The notes: a model not told the origin generated them from the letters alone. Counted from the first letter of the stretch, positions 16,233 to 25,218 are shown. The stretch is DNA of 64,000 bases from Streptomyces sp. NBC_01439 (GCF_036227605.1 NZ_CP109487.1:7067501-7131500); one strand, 5' to 3'. Numbers and translations: made by a program.

Positions 16233-17672
16233 ATGCCGCTCAGCCGTAGAGACTTCACCGCTCGTACCGTCATCGCCGGAGCGGGAGTCGCGCTCACCGG
16301 GACGGTCGGCGCCCTCGCCACCGCCCCGGGGGCGCTCGCCGCCGAGGACGGCACCGGACGCGACGAGCAGGGACGGCCCTGCGAGCCCGGCTACGGCCCG
16401 CTCGTCCCCGACCCGGCCGGACTGCTGGCCCTGCCCGCAGGGTTCACGTACCGCGTCATCACGCACAGCGGGGTCACCGAGCTGGACTCCGGTGAGACCA
16501 CCCCGTCCAACCACGACGGGACCGCCGCCTTCGAGGGCCACCGCGGGGTCACCCTCCTCGTCAACAACCACGAGCTCAAGGGCAAGCGGGAGAACTGGGC
16601 CCGCCCGGTCCCGCTCACCGAGGGCCTCGTCTACGATCCGGCCGCGGCCGGCGGGTGCACGGTCGTGGAGGTCCGGCGCGGCGGCGAGGTCGCCGAATGG
16701 GTGGGCATCGCCGGTACGTCGACCAACTGTGCGGGCGGTGCCACCCCCTGGGGCACCTGGCTGACCTGTGAGGAGAACTCGGACCTGGCCGGCAAGAACG
16801 GCATGACGAAGGACCACGGCTACGTCTTCGAGGTCGACCCGCACGACCGGCGCGCCAACCGTGACCCGCGGCCGGTCAAGGCCTTCGGGCGCTACGACCA
16901 CGAGGCCGTGGTCATCGACCCGCGCCAGGGCCACGCCTACCTCACCGAGGACGCCTCCGGCCCCAACGGGCTGCTCTACCGCTGGACCCCGCCCCGCGGC
17001 TTCCACCACGGGCGCGGCAAGCTCCGTACGCTCGCGGCCGACGCAGGCGTGCTCCAGGCCGCCAAGTGCATCGACAGTTCCGGCCGGTTCGTCGACGACT
17101 TCTCGCGCGCCACGAAGATCGGCACCGTGTACGGGGTCGACTGGGTGGACGTCCCCGACCGCGATGCCCGGACCGTACCGGTGCGCAAGCAGTTCGCGGA
17201 CGGTGTGGTGACGCGCGGGCGCAAGCTGGAGGGCATGTGGTGGGCGGACGGCGGCGCGTACTTCGTCTCGTCCTACGCCCGTGAGGAGAGCCCGGGCGCG
17301 GCCCACGACGGTCAGGTCTGGTTCTACGACCCCAAGCGGCGCACGGTCCGGCTCACCGTCCTCATCGGGATCAACGCCGACCCGTCGGTCGACGGCGGCT
17401 ACGACGGCCCCGACAACATCACCGTGTCCCCGTACGGCGGCCTGATCATCGCGGAGGACGGCTCGGGGCTGCAGCACCTGTTCGGCGCGACGGCCTCGGG
17501 ACGCACCTACCCGCTGGCGCGCAACGAGCTGAACAACGGGTCGGCCGAGGCGCCGGAGTACTCCGAATTCACCGGTGTCTGCTTCTCCCCGGACGGGCGC
17601 ACGCTGTACGCCAACATCCAGGACCCGGGCATCATGCTGGCCATTACCGGGCCGTGGCGGCGCGGGCACTGA
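16233..17672 (+). CDS. phoX: PhoX-family alkaline phosphatase (DUF839), Tat-exported
   Basis: 479 aa from the ATG at 16233, which has CAGGAG 6 bases upstream. A twin-arginine signal is present (PLSRRDFTARTVIAGAGVALTGTVGALA, SRRDF motif at residues 4-8). The mature part reads as a DUF839/PhoX beta-propeller: TTPSNHDGTAAFEG, LVNNHEL, GTWLTCEEN, GRYDHEAVV, YLTEDASGP, GLLYRWTP, PDNITVSPYGGLIIAEDGSG and FTGVCFSPDGRTLYANIQDPG. Such proteins are calcium/iron-dependent phosphatases at the cell surface. It is preceded by a candidate PHO box, so induction by phosphate starvation is expected. Confidence 0.9.
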   Translation: MPLSRRDFTARTVIAGAGVALTGTVGALATAPGALAAEDGTGRDEQGRPCEPGYGPLVPDPAGLLALPAGFTYRVITHSGVTELDSGETTPSNHDGTAAFEGHRGVTLLVNNHELKGKRENWARPVPLTEGLVYDPAAAGGCTVVEVRRGGEVAEWVGIAGTSTNCAGGATPWGTWLTCEENSDLAGKNGMTKDHGYVFEVDPHDRRANRDPRPVKAFGRYDHEAVVIDPRQGHAYLTEDASGPNGLLYRWTPPRGFHHGRGKLRTLAADAGVLQAAKCIDSSGRFVDDFSRATKIGTVYGVDWVDVPDRDARTVPVRKQFADGVVTRGRKLEGMWWADGGAYFVSSYAREESPGAAHDGQVWFYDPKRRTVRLTVLIGINADPSVDGGYDGPDNITVSPYGGLIIAEDGSGLQHLFGATASGRTYPLARNELNNGSAEAPEYSEFTGVCFSPDGRTLYANIQDPGIMLAITGPWRRGH

Positions 17673-17719
17673 CGTAGACGTCGGCGTCTACGTCGGCGGC
17701 GCGAGGGCGCACGTGGCGC

Positions 17720-17896
17720 CTACAGGGCCGGGGAAATCTCAGCGCGCGAGGCCTCGGCCCACTCGGCGAGCAGGAACTCGTACGCCTCCGAGGGCCACTC
17801 GCCGTCCACCTGGGTCTCGACGAGGCGCCGGATCGCCTCGTTCGCCTCGGCGGCGGACGGGCGGGCGGGCCCCGCGGGATTGAGTGACTCGTGCAT
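17720..17896 (-). CDS. Small hypothetical protein
   Basis: 58 aa starting at the ATG at 17896, no strong Shine-Dalgarno. Sequence is soluble and helical: SAAEANEAIRRLVETQVDGEWPSEAYEFLLAEWAEASRAEI. No family recognised, and no metal or catalytic motif. Good GC-biased codon use in this frame and a position convergent to phoX (47 bases between stops) favour a real gene. A longer reading to 17950 would add residues with poor bias. Confidence 0.55.
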   Translation of the reverse strand: MHESLNPAGPARPSAAEANEAIRRLVETQVDGEWPSEAYEFLLAEWAEASRAEISPAL

Positions 17897-17998
17897 GGTT
17901 TCAAGGCTACGGGCGGGCACTGACAGCCACCTACGGATTACGCGTGGCATCCATCACCCGGAACGCGTACCGGTGGCCGCACGTGCCCGCCCACCTGC

Positions 17999-19255
17999 TC
18001 AGAGTGCCTGTGCGGCGGGCTTGACCATGCCGCGCACTGTGCGCGACTTCACAAAGTCGCCCATGGCGGTCATCTCCCACTCGCCGGAGAACTGCTTGAT
18101 CAGCTTGGCCATCATCACGCCGGTCTGGGGTTCGGCGCTCGTCAGGTCGAAGCGCACCAGCTCTTCGCCGCTCGCCGCGTCGATGAGACGGCAGTAGGCC
18201 TTGGCCACCTCGGTGAACTTCTGGCCGGAGAAGGAATTGACCGTGAACACCAGACCGGTGGCGTCGGCGGGGATCCGGCCGAGGTCCACGACGATCACCT
18301 CGTCGTCGCCCGCGCCCTCACCGGTGAGGTTGTCACCGGAGTGCTTGACGGCACCGCCGAGGATGGACAGCTTGCCGAAGTAGCAGCTGTCGATGTGGTT
18401 GCGCTGGGGGCCGTACACGATGACGGAGGCGTCGAGGTCGATGTCCTTGCCGCGGAAGGCCGGCTCCCAGCCCAGCCCCATCTTGACCTGGGAGAGCAGC
18501 GGGCGGCCGCCCTTGACGAGGGAAACGGTCTGGTTCTTCTGGAGGCTGACCCGCCCTTTGTCGAGGTTGATCTTCCCGGAGCCGGGCGCGGCCGCCGCGG
18601 GTGCGGGAGGGGCCACGGGGGCGGCCGGGGCGGGAGCCGCGGGCGTGGTGGCGCCGCCGAGCCAGGGGGAGGCCGGGTAGGAGACCGGCGGGGCCGGGGG
18701 CGCGGGGGGCGCGGGCGGCGCGGGCGGGGTCACGGCCTGGGGCGCCGCGGGCTCCTCGTCCACGGAGACCCCGAAGTCGGTGGCGATGCCCGCGAGGCCG
18801 TTGGCGTACCCCTGGCCGACCGCGCGCACCTTCCACACGCCGCCGCGCTGGTAGACCTCGACCACGACGAGCGCGGTTTCGGTGCCCAGCCGCGGCGGGG
18901 TGAAGGAGGCAATCACCGCGCCGCCGTCGGCGTTGCGCACGGTGCCGGTGGGTTCGATGCCCTGGAAGGACTGCCCGGCGGCGTCGGGGCTGGCGGTGAC
19001 CACGATCCGCTCGATGCCCGGGGGCAGCGCGGCCGTGTCCACGGTGATCGAGTCCGGTGCCGCACCCCCGCCGGACCGGTAGCTGACACCGGGACCGGAG
19101 GGCTGGTTGAAGAAGATGAAGTCGGCGTCGGAGCGCACCTTGCCGTCCGCCGTCAGGAGCAGGGCCGATACGTCGAGCCGTACCGGCGCAGCCACGTCGA
19201 CCGTCACGCGGACGGCGTTGAGCGGCAGGTTGGATCCAGGGGTCATAGCGGTCAT
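17999..19255 (-). CDS. Tandem TerD-domain protein
   Basis: 418 aa with two TerD domains. The first (about residues 1-165) ends TALVVVEVYQRGGVWKVRAVGQGYANGLAGIATDFGV, the classic TerD C-terminal pattern. A Pro/Ala-rich linker with APPAPPAPPAPP follows (about 168-225). The second (about 230-418) contains DIDLDASVIVYG, KHSGDNLTGEGAGDDEVIVVDLGRIP and FDLTSAEPQTGVMMAKLIKQFSGEWEMTAMGDF, including the acidic Ca-binding loops. TerD proteins belong to a Ca-linked stress and tellurite resistance system. It stands alone here. The two ATGs at 19255 and 19246 are equally plausible starts. Confidence 0.92.
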   Translation of the reverse strand: MTAMTPGSNLPLNAVRVTVDVAAPVRLDVSALLLTADGKVRSDADFIFFNQPSGPGVSYRSGGGAAPDSITVDTAALPPGIERIVVTASPDAAGQSFQGIEPTGTVRNADGGAVIASFTPPRLGTETALVVVEVYQRGGVWKVRAVGQGYANGLAGIATDFGVSVDEEPAAPQAVTPPAPPAPPAPPAPPVSYPASPWLGGATTPAAPAPAAPVAPPAPAAAAPGSGKINLDKGRVSLQKNQTVSLVKGGRPLLSQVKMGLGWEPAFRGKDIDLDASVIVYGPQRNHIDSCYFGKLSILGGAVKHSGDNLTGEGAGDDEVIVVDLGRIPADATGLVFTVNSFSGQKFTEVAKAYCRLIDAASGEELVRFDLTSAEPQTGVMMAKLIKQFSGEWEMTAMGDFVKSRTVRGMVKPAAQAL

Positions 19256-19486
19256 GCCCGGAGAACGACCGGAGGTGCTTTGCCGTTCCCTTACCCTCGC
19301 GGGATATTTCGGGACGCTTCAGTCCTGATTGCGCGGGTGGCTGCGCGCGACGCGCTCCTTGCCGAACTTGTCGGGCGGTCGGGCGGTCGGGTGTTCCGGC
19401 GGTCCCGGCGATCCGGCGGCGGTCCGGTGTTCCGGCGGGTCGTGGGGCATGCCGCCCGCCGGCATACCGGACCGCCCGGTGCCCGC

Positions 19487-21010
19487 TCAGCCCCCGGTGA
19501 CCTGACGCGGCAGCCCCAGCGGGTTGGACTCGCGCAGCTCCGCCGGAAGGAGGGCGTCCGGCACGGACTGGTAGGCCACCGGCCGCAGCCAGCGCTCGAT
19601 CGCGGTCCCGCCCACCGAAGTGGAGTGCGAGGTGGCCGCCGGGTAGGGGCCGCCGTGGTGCTGGGCCGGTGCCACCGCGACCCCGGTCGGCCAGCCGTTG
19701 ACCACGATCCGCCCCGCCAGCCCGGTGACCTGCCCGATCAGTTCGGCGGCCGGGCCGGGCGCGCCCTCGGTCTCGGCGGCCGACAGCTGGAGGGTGGCGC
19801 TCAGGTTCCCGCCGAGGAGCCCCAGGACCGCGCCCGCCTCGGCCTGGTCGGCGTACCGCACGACGACGGTGACCGGACCGAAGCACTCCTCCAGCAGGAC
19901 GTCGTAGGCGCCGCCCTCCAGGAGGTGTCCGGCCGGTACGGTCAGGTAGCCCGCCCCGACGGTGTGCTCGCCGCCGGACCCCGGGGTCACGGGCGCGTCG
20001 ACGCCGGGCAGCGCGGCCCGCTCGCGCACCCCGGCGACGAAGTTCTCCCGCATCCGGTGGTCGAGCAGCACCCCGGGCTCGGTCTCCCCGAGCGCCTTGG
20101 TGAGCTCGCCGGTGACCCGGTCGCCGTCCGCGCCCTCGGGGACCAGCACCAGGCCGGGCTTCACGCAGAACTGGCCGACGCCGAGGGTGACCGAGCCCGC
20201 GAGCCCGGCGCCGATCTCCTCGGCGCGTTCGGCGGCCGCGGCCGGCGTGACCACGACCGGGTTGAGGGAGCCCAGTTCACCGTGGAAGGGGATGGGTACG
20301 GGCCGGGCGGCCGCCGCGTCGAACAGGGCCCGCCCGCCCCGGATGGAACCGGTGAATCCGGCGGCCGCCACCAGCGGGTGGCGGATCAGTTCCAGACCGG
20401 CGTCGAACCCGTGGACCACGCTCACCACCTCGGCCGGGAGCCCGGTCAGGGCCGCGGCCCGGCGCAGCAGCGAGGCGCACAGCTCGGAGGTGGCGGGGTG
20501 GTCGGGGTGAGCCTTGACGACCACCGGGCAGCCGGCGGCCAGCGCGCTCGCGGTGTCCCCGCCGGGGACGGAGAAGGCGAGCGGGAAGTTGGAGGCGGCG
20601 TAGACCGCGACCACGCCCAGCGGGACCTTGTAGCGGCGCAGTTCGGGGCGCGGCGGGCTGAGGGAGGGGGCGGCGCGGTCGATCCGGATGTCGAGGTAGG
20701 CCCCGGCGTCCACGGCGTCGGCGAAGGCGCGCAGTTGGCCGGTGGTGCGGGCCAGTTCACCGGTGAGCCGGCCCGGACCGAGCGCGGTCTCGGCGTCGGC
20801 GGCCTCGATCACGTGGGCGGCGGCCTCGTCCAGCAGCGCGGCGGCGGCGCGCAGGAAGGCGGCGCGCACGGTGGGGTCGGCGAGCGGGCCGCGGGCGGCG
20901 TGGGCGGCCCGTACGGCTTCGTCCACCTCGCCGGGTGTGGCCTCCACCGCAACCTGTTCGCGCTGCTTCCCGGTGCGGGGGTCCACACTCCAGACTGGTG
21001 TCGTTGTCAT
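19487..21010 (-). CDS. Aldehyde dehydrogenase (NADP+), alpha-ketoglutarate-semialdehyde type
   Basis: 507 aa. Catalytic residues are in place: N141 (AASNFPLAFS), E245 (PFHGELGSLNP) and C282 (GVGQFCVKPGL). FHGELGSxNP and GQFCxKPG are typical of the 2,5-dioxopentanoate (alpha-ketoglutaric semialdehyde) dehydrogenase group that ends oxidative hexarate or pentose degradation. The start at 21010 lies behind a 16-bp palindrome at 21031, and the divergent gene encodes an IclR regulator, so local control is likely. No sugar dehydratase or transporter gene adjoins it, so the physiological substrate is open. Confidence 0.88.
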   Translation of the reverse strand: MTTTPVWSVDPRTGKQREQVAVEATPGEVDEAVRAAHAARGPLADPTVRAAFLRAAAALLDEAAAHVIEAADAETALGPGRLTGELARTTGQLRAFADAVDAGAYLDIRIDRAAPSLSPPRPELRRYKVPLGVVAVYAASNFPLAFSVPGGDTASALAAGCPVVVKAHPDHPATSELCASLLRRAAALTGLPAEVVSVVHGFDAGLELIRHPLVAAAGFTGSIRGGRALFDAAAARPVPIPFHGELGSLNPVVVTPAAAAERAEEIGAGLAGSVTLGVGQFCVKPGLVLVPEGADGDRVTGELTKALGETEPGVLLDHRMRENFVAGVRERAALPGVDAPVTPGSGGEHTVGAGYLTVPAGHLLEGGAYDVLLEECFGPVTVVVRYADQAEAGAVLGLLGGNLSATLQLSAAETEGAPGPAAELIGQVTGLAGRIVVNGWPTGVAVAPAQHHGGPYPAATSHSTSVGGTAIERWLRPVAYQSVPDALLPAELRESNPLGLPRQVTGG

Positions 21011-21030
21011 GGCCCACTGCCTCCTGGATC

Positions 21031-21046
21031 GTTCAGTATTCTGAAC
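21031..21046. promoter_or_regulatory. Palindromic operator between aldehyde dehydrogenase and IclR genes
   Basis: GTTCAGTATTCTGAAC has perfect 6-bp arms around TATT. It lies 20 bases before the dehydrogenase start and 91 bases before the IclR start. The size, A/T centre and position fit an IclR-family binding site. Confidence 0.75.
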
Positions 21047-21137
21047 GCGGTTCCGGTGGATGAATGATCACATCTGCTGTGGACTCTATTTCCGCGTCCT
21101 CGGCGTGACAAGAGGCGATCAGAGGGGAAGCAGGCGT

Positions 21138-21920
21138 ATGACGACGACCGAGTCGGGGATCCCCGCCCAGGCGGCGCCGGTCAAATCGGCGGTGCGGACC
21201 GTCCTGCTGCTGGAGCACTTCGCGGCGCGGCCGGGGCTGCACAGCCTGGCCGACATCCAGAACGACCTCTCCCTGCCGAAGTCCAGCCTCTACATGCTGC
21301 TGCGTACGCTGGTGAACCTGGGGTGGGTGGAGACGGACGCGACGGGCACCCGGTACGGCATCGGCGTACGGGCCCTGCTGGTCGGCAGTTCGTACATCGA
21401 CGGCGACGAGGTGGTCGCCGCGGCCCGGCCCACCCTGGACCGGCTCTCCGACGACACGACGGAGACCATTCACCTGGCCAGGCTGGACGGGACGAGCGTG
21501 GTCTACCTCGCCACCCGGCAGTCCCAGCACTACCTGCGGCCCTTCACCCGGGTCGGGCGGCGGCTGCCCGTGCACTCGACGGCACTCGGCAAGGCGCTGC
21601 TCGCCACGCACTCGGACGCGGAGGTACGGGCGCTGCTGCCGCGGCGGCTGGAGGCGGTCACCGAGCACACCATCACCGACCGGGAGCAGCTCATCGAGGA
21701 GTTGGCGCTGGTGCGGGAGCAGGGGTACGCGCTGGACCGGGAGGAGAACACGCTCGGGCTGCGCTGCTTCGGGGTGGCCGTGCCGTACCGGACGCCGGCG
21801 CGGGACGCGGTGAGCTGCTCGGTGCCGGTGGCCCGGTTGACGGGGGAGCACGAGCAGGTCATCAAGGCGGCGCTGTTCGAGGCGCGGGACCGACTGTCGG
21901 TGGTCACGCGCCGGATGTGA
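21138..21920 (+). CDS. IclR-family transcriptional regulator
   Basis: 260 aa. The N-terminal winged helix is at about residues 14-75 (AVRTVLLLEHFAARPGLHSLADIQNDLSLPKSSLYMLLRTLVNLGWVE). The IclR effector domain follows, with RVGRRLPVHSTALGKALLATHSD (residues about 140-165) and the C-terminal ENTLGLRCFGVAVP segment. GGGGAAG lies upstream of the ATG at 21138. It is divergent from the aldehyde dehydrogenase gene and probably represses it via the palindrome at 21031. The effector may be a sugar acid; that is inferred from the dehydrogenase group. Confidence 0.92.
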   Translation: MTTTESGIPAQAAPVKSAVRTVLLLEHFAARPGLHSLADIQNDLSLPKSSLYMLLRTLVNLGWVETDATGTRYGIGVRALLVGSSYIDGDEVVAAARPTLDRLSDDTTETIHLARLDGTSVVYLATRQSQHYLRPFTRVGRRLPVHSTALGKALLATHSDAEVRALLPRRLEAVTEHTITDREQLIEELALVREQGYALDREENTLGLRCFGVAVPYRTPARDAVSCSVPVARLTGEHEQVIKAALFEARDRLSVVTRRM

Positions 21921-21921
21921 C

Positions 21922-21956
21922 GGTGCGTGGTGCGTGGTGCGTGGTGCGTGGTACGG
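21922..21956 (+). repeat. 7-bp tandem repeat
   Basis: Four perfect GGTGCGT units and a degenerate fifth directly follow the IclR stop codon. Short-unit arrays of this type arise by slippage and could vary in number between strains. Confidence 0.85.
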
Positions 21957-22009
21957 CGCGTGCGGGAGTGCGCGCGGGAGTGCGTGCGGTGCCGCGGGGA
22001 CGGCTGTTT

Positions 22010-22029
22010 CCTCCCCCACGTGGGGGAGG
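22010..22029. promoter_or_regulatory. Perfect 20-bp palindrome upstream of the membrane protein/two-component operon
   Basis: CCTCCCCCACGTGGGGGAGG is a perfect 20-base palindrome without spacer, 54 bases before the ATG at 22084. A partly repeated half (GAGGGGGAGG) follows at about 22043. It could bind a dimeric regulator or act as the IclR gene terminator; the missing loop favours a protein site. Confidence 0.5.
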
Positions 22030-22083
22030 CGGTTCCCCATTGAGGGGGAGGTGGCGGGCCGCCGCGCACGGGACCGTTGGGGC

Positions 22084-23133
22084 ATGACCACACGAGACGC
22101 TCAAGCGAAGAACGCACCGCAGTCCTCCGCCCCGACACCCTCCCCCGGGGCCGCCCCCACCCCCACCCCCACCCCCACCCCCGCCCCCGCCCCCGGCCCC
22201 GTGCCCGGGGCCTGGAGGCACGTCCTCGCGGCGGTGGCCCTGGTGGCCACGGCGCCGTATCTGGTGCTCAAGGCCGCCTGGCTGTCCGGCAGCCGGATCG
22301 GGATACCGGACGGCAGCGTGCTGCTGGAGGCCGGCCCGTTCCTCACGGTGGCCAATGCCGTCACGCTGGCCATGGACGCGTGCGTGATCCTGCTCGTCCT
22401 GGTGCTCACCAGACCCTGGGGGCTGAGAACGCCCGCCTGGATGCTGACCGTTCCGGTGTTCACCGCCACGGGCCTGCTGACCCCGATACTCCTCGGATTT
22501 CCGGGCCAACTGCTCGTACGGGCACTGGGCTTCGGGGACGGCCCGGAGGTGGTGGCCGCGCGGGAGCCCTTCCTGGACTCCTGGGTCTTCGTCGTCGTGT
22601 ACACGGGATTCACCATCCAAGGACTCGCCCTGGCCGCGCTGTTCGTCCCCTATGCGCGTCGGCGCTGGGGCCGGCGGTGGCAGGGCGTGGTGGGAGAGCG
22701 GCTGCCGTCGCCCACGGGGGTGGTGGCGGCAGCCGCGGCCTCGGGCGCCCTGGTGCTGACCGCGTTGTTCCTCTACTGGGCCTTCGGTGGCACCGCCGGG
22801 TTGAGCGCAGAGCGGGCCGAGTCGTATTCGGCGGAGAGCGCCGTTGGGTCCGTGGCCCACGCGATCTGCGCGCTCGCCGCGGGAGCGGGAGCACTGCTCC
22901 TGGCCCGTGGCGGGGCGCTCCGGGCACGGTGGCCGCTCGGGCTCACCTGGGTCGGTGCCGCCGCGACCCTGGCGTGGGGGGCCTGGATGCTGAACGCTTC
23001 GCTGGGGCCGCAGCTGGGCCACGGTGAAGGACCGTCCACCGCCGTGCAGTTGATCTACGCTGGCCAGATGGTCACGGGAATGCTCGCCACCGCCGTTCTC
23101 ACCCGGTTCCTCATATCCCGACGCGAGAGCTGA
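22084..23133 (+). CDS. Polytopic membrane protein cotranscribed with a two-component system
   Basis: 349 aa. The N-terminus is a Pro/Thr/Ala-rich tail including a PTPTPTPTPAPAPGP run (about residues 24-40). About eight hydrophobic segments follow (for example WRHVLAAVALVATAPYLVLKAAWL and VTGMLATAVLTRFLI). No catalytic motif is evident and I do not recognise the family. The stop overlaps the histidine kinase start (TGATG), so it may sense or export the signal for that system. The DNA for the Pro-rich tail is a (CCCCCA)-like repeat and could slip. Confidence 0.75.
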   Translation: MTTRDAQAKNAPQSSAPTPSPGAAPTPTPTPTPAPAPGPVPGAWRHVLAAVALVATAPYLVLKAAWLSGSRIGIPDGSVLLEAGPFLTVANAVTLAMDACVILLVLVLTRPWGLRTPAWMLTVPVFTATGLLTPILLGFPGQLLVRALGFGDGPEVVAAREPFLDSWVFVVVYTGFTIQGLALAALFVPYARRRWGRRWQGVVGERLPSPTGVVAAAAASGALVLTALFLYWAFGGTAGLSAERAESYSAESAVGSVAHAICALAAGAGALLLARGGALRARWPLGLTWVGAAATLAWGAWMLNASLGPQLGHGEGPSTAVQLIYAGQMVTGMLATAVLTRFLISRRES

Positions 23134-24422
23134 TGCGCGTCGGCCCGGGCCGGCTGCTGGGGGCGCGGGCCCGGCTGCGGTGGGTCCACCAGATCCTCGG
23201 CGGCGCCCTGCTGATGCCGTACTTCCTCTTGGCCTCGGTGGGAGTCGGCTCGGCGGCCGGCGGAACCAACGCCCTCTCCTCTCTGCCCCTGTCCCTCGCC
23301 GCCTACGCGGCGGCCCTGCCCATGGCCGCCGCCACCGGGATCTACGGGCTGGTCCGGCCGCTGTCGGTGACCGCCGTCCGGGCCATGTGCGGGGTGCCGG
23401 GGGAGCGGCTCGCCGAAGGGCCGGCGCGGTCCTGGGCCGCGCGGGGTCGGGCATCGGCCTGGTGGACCCTGCACCTGGGGGTCGGAGCGCTGGTCAGCGG
23501 GATGACCCTGGCGGTGCCGCCCATGGCGCTGGTGCTGATCGTGCTGCCGTTCGTGAGCGGCCTGCGCGAAGTCCGGCTGGGCTTCGGGTGGTTCAACACG
23601 GGCGTCGAGACGTACATGGCCCCCCTGCTCGGGATCGGCCTGCTGGCCGGGCTCACCCTGTGTGCGGTCGGGGCCGGGGAGCTGCTGGCCAGGGTGGCGC
23701 CCGTACTGCTGGGGCCCACGGCGGCGGACCGGTTGGCCGCGGCCGAGGAGCGGGCCGCCGATCTGGTCCTGCGCAACCGGCTGGCCCGGGAGCTGCACGA
23801 CGCGGTCGGTCACGCCCTGAGCGCCGTCACCCTCCAGGCCGCCGCCGCCCGGCGGATGCTGGAGCGCGACCCCGACTTCGTACGGGAGGCGCTGGCCGCG
23901 ATCGAGGACACCACGCGGCGGACGGTGGGCGAGCTCGACGCCGTACTGGGCCTGCTGCGGGACGGGAACCCGGACCGGGCGGACGCCGCACCCGCGCCCA
24001 CCCTCGCCGCCGACCTGGACGGACTACTGGCCCGCACCCGGGTCGCCGGCACCACTGTCACCGCGCACCAGGACCCCGGACCCGCCGGGGACTGGACCGC
24101 CCTCCCGGCGATCGCCTCCCGCGAGGCGTACCGGATCGTCCAGGAGGGACTCACCAACGCCCTGCGGCACGGCGCGGGCCCGGTGGATCTGAGGATCCGT
24201 ATCCAGGCCGGCCCGGACCCCGCACACCGTGAACTGGAGATCACCATGACCAATCCACCGGCGGCACCCGCCGAGGACCGGGAGGCCCGCACCACCGGGG
24301 GCCGCGGACTGCGCGGCGCCGCGGAACGGGCCGCTCTGCTCGGCGGCAGCGTCGAGGCAGGCCCGCACGGGGACCGGTGGCGCCTGCGGGCCGTCCTCCC
24401 GTTCGCCGGGGAAGCCCGATGA
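23133..24422 (+). CDS. Sensor histidine kinase, NarL/HisKA_3 type
   Basis: 429 aa. An N-terminal membrane domain with about five helices (residues 20-185) is followed by a HisKA_3 dimerisation box, RNRLARELHDAVGHALSAVTLQA, with phosphoacceptor H222. The HATPase region has REAYRIVQEGLTNALRHG (N box) and GGRGLRGAAERAALLGG (G box). The stop overlaps the response-regulator start (ATGA). The signal is unknown; the coupled upstream membrane protein may take part. Length and motifs are complete. Confidence 0.93.
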   Translation: MRVGPGRLLGARARLRWVHQILGGALLMPYFLLASVGVGSAAGGTNALSSLPLSLAAYAAALPMAAATGIYGLVRPLSVTAVRAMCGVPGERLAEGPARSWAARGRASAWWTLHLGVGALVSGMTLAVPPMALVLIVLPFVSGLREVRLGFGWFNTGVETYMAPLLGIGLLAGLTLCAVGAGELLARVAPVLLGPTAADRLAAAEERAADLVLRNRLARELHDAVGHALSAVTLQAAAARRMLERDPDFVREALAAIEDTTRRTVGELDAVLGLLRDGNPDRADAAPAPTLAADLDGLLARTRVAGTTVTAHQDPGPAGDWTALPAIASREAYRIVQEGLTNALRHGAGPVDLRIRIQAGPDPAHRELEITMTNPPAAPAEDREARTTGGRGLRGAAERAALLGGSVEAGPHGDRWRLRAVLPFAGEAR

Positions 24423-25156
24423 CCGTGCCCGTGCCCGTGCCCGTGCCTGCCCCTGCCCCCGTGCCTGCCCCTGCCCCCGTGTCCGCTCCCGCGCCTCGGC
24501 CGTCGCTGCGCATCGTGCTCTGCGACGACGAGCGGATGGTCCGCACCGCGCTGCGGGTGATCCTGGAGGCCGAAGCCGACCTGGAGGTCGTCGGTGAGGC
24601 GGCCACCGGGGCCGAGGCGGTTCCGCTGGTCCGCTCACTGGCCCCCGACGTGGTGCTCATGGACGTGCGGATGCCCGAGATCGACGGCATCCGGGCCACC
24701 GAACAGATCCTCGCCACCATGGCCGAGCCGCCCCGGATCGTGGTCGTCACCACCTTCGAGAACGACGCCTACGTCTACGACGCGCTGCGCGCCGGAGCCG
24801 CCGGCTTCCTCCTCAAACGGGCCGACCCGGACGAGCTGATCGGCGCGGTCCGACTCGTCGCCCGCGGTGACTCGCTGCTCTTCCCGGCCGCCGTACGCTC
24901 CCTGGCCGCCGCCCACGCGGCCGGCGTCCCGACCGCCGGCGCGCCCTGGGTGGCCCGACTCACCGAGCGCGAGGCCGACGTCCTGCGCCTGATGGCCACC
25001 GGACTGTCCAACCACGAGATGAGCGAGCGCCTCGGCGTCGGACCGCAGACCATCAAGACCCATGTCGGGTCGGTCCTCACCAAGACCGGCTCCCGCGACC
25101 GCACCCAGGCGGTCATCGCGGCCTACGAGGGAGGTTTCATCATGAAGAAACACTGA
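24419..25156 (+). CDS. NarL/LuxR-type response regulator with Val/Pro/Ala-repeat N-terminus
   Basis: 245 aa. Residues 1-28 are an extension of VP and AP dipeptides, encoded by GTGCCC/GCCCCT-type repeats. The receiver starts at LRIVLCDDERMVRTALR with acidic pocket D36/D37, phosphoacceptor D82 (LMDVRMPEIDG), then T/S and K (LLKRADPDEL). The C-terminal LuxR helix-turn-helix is LTEREADVLRLMATGLSNHEMSERLGVGPQTIKTHVGSVLTKTG. The ATG at 24419 overlaps the kinase stop. An internal start could remove the extension, but no Shine-Dalgarno marks one. Confidence 0.92.
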   Translation: MTVPVPVPVPAPAPVPAPAPVSAPAPRPSLRIVLCDDERMVRTALRVILEAEADLEVVGEAATGAEAVPLVRSLAPDVVLMDVRMPEIDGIRATEQILATMAEPPRIVVVTTFENDAYVYDALRAGAAGFLLKRADPDELIGAVRLVARGDSLLFPAAVRSLAAAHAAGVPTAGAPWVARLTEREADVLRLMATGLSNHEMSERLGVGPQTIKTHVGSVLTKTGSRDRTQAVIAAYEGGFIMKKH

Positions 25157-25218
25157 GAACCCCGCCACAATCGGGGCAGAGCGGAACGGCTGGGACCGCC
25201 GGGACGTCCTTCTGGGGG

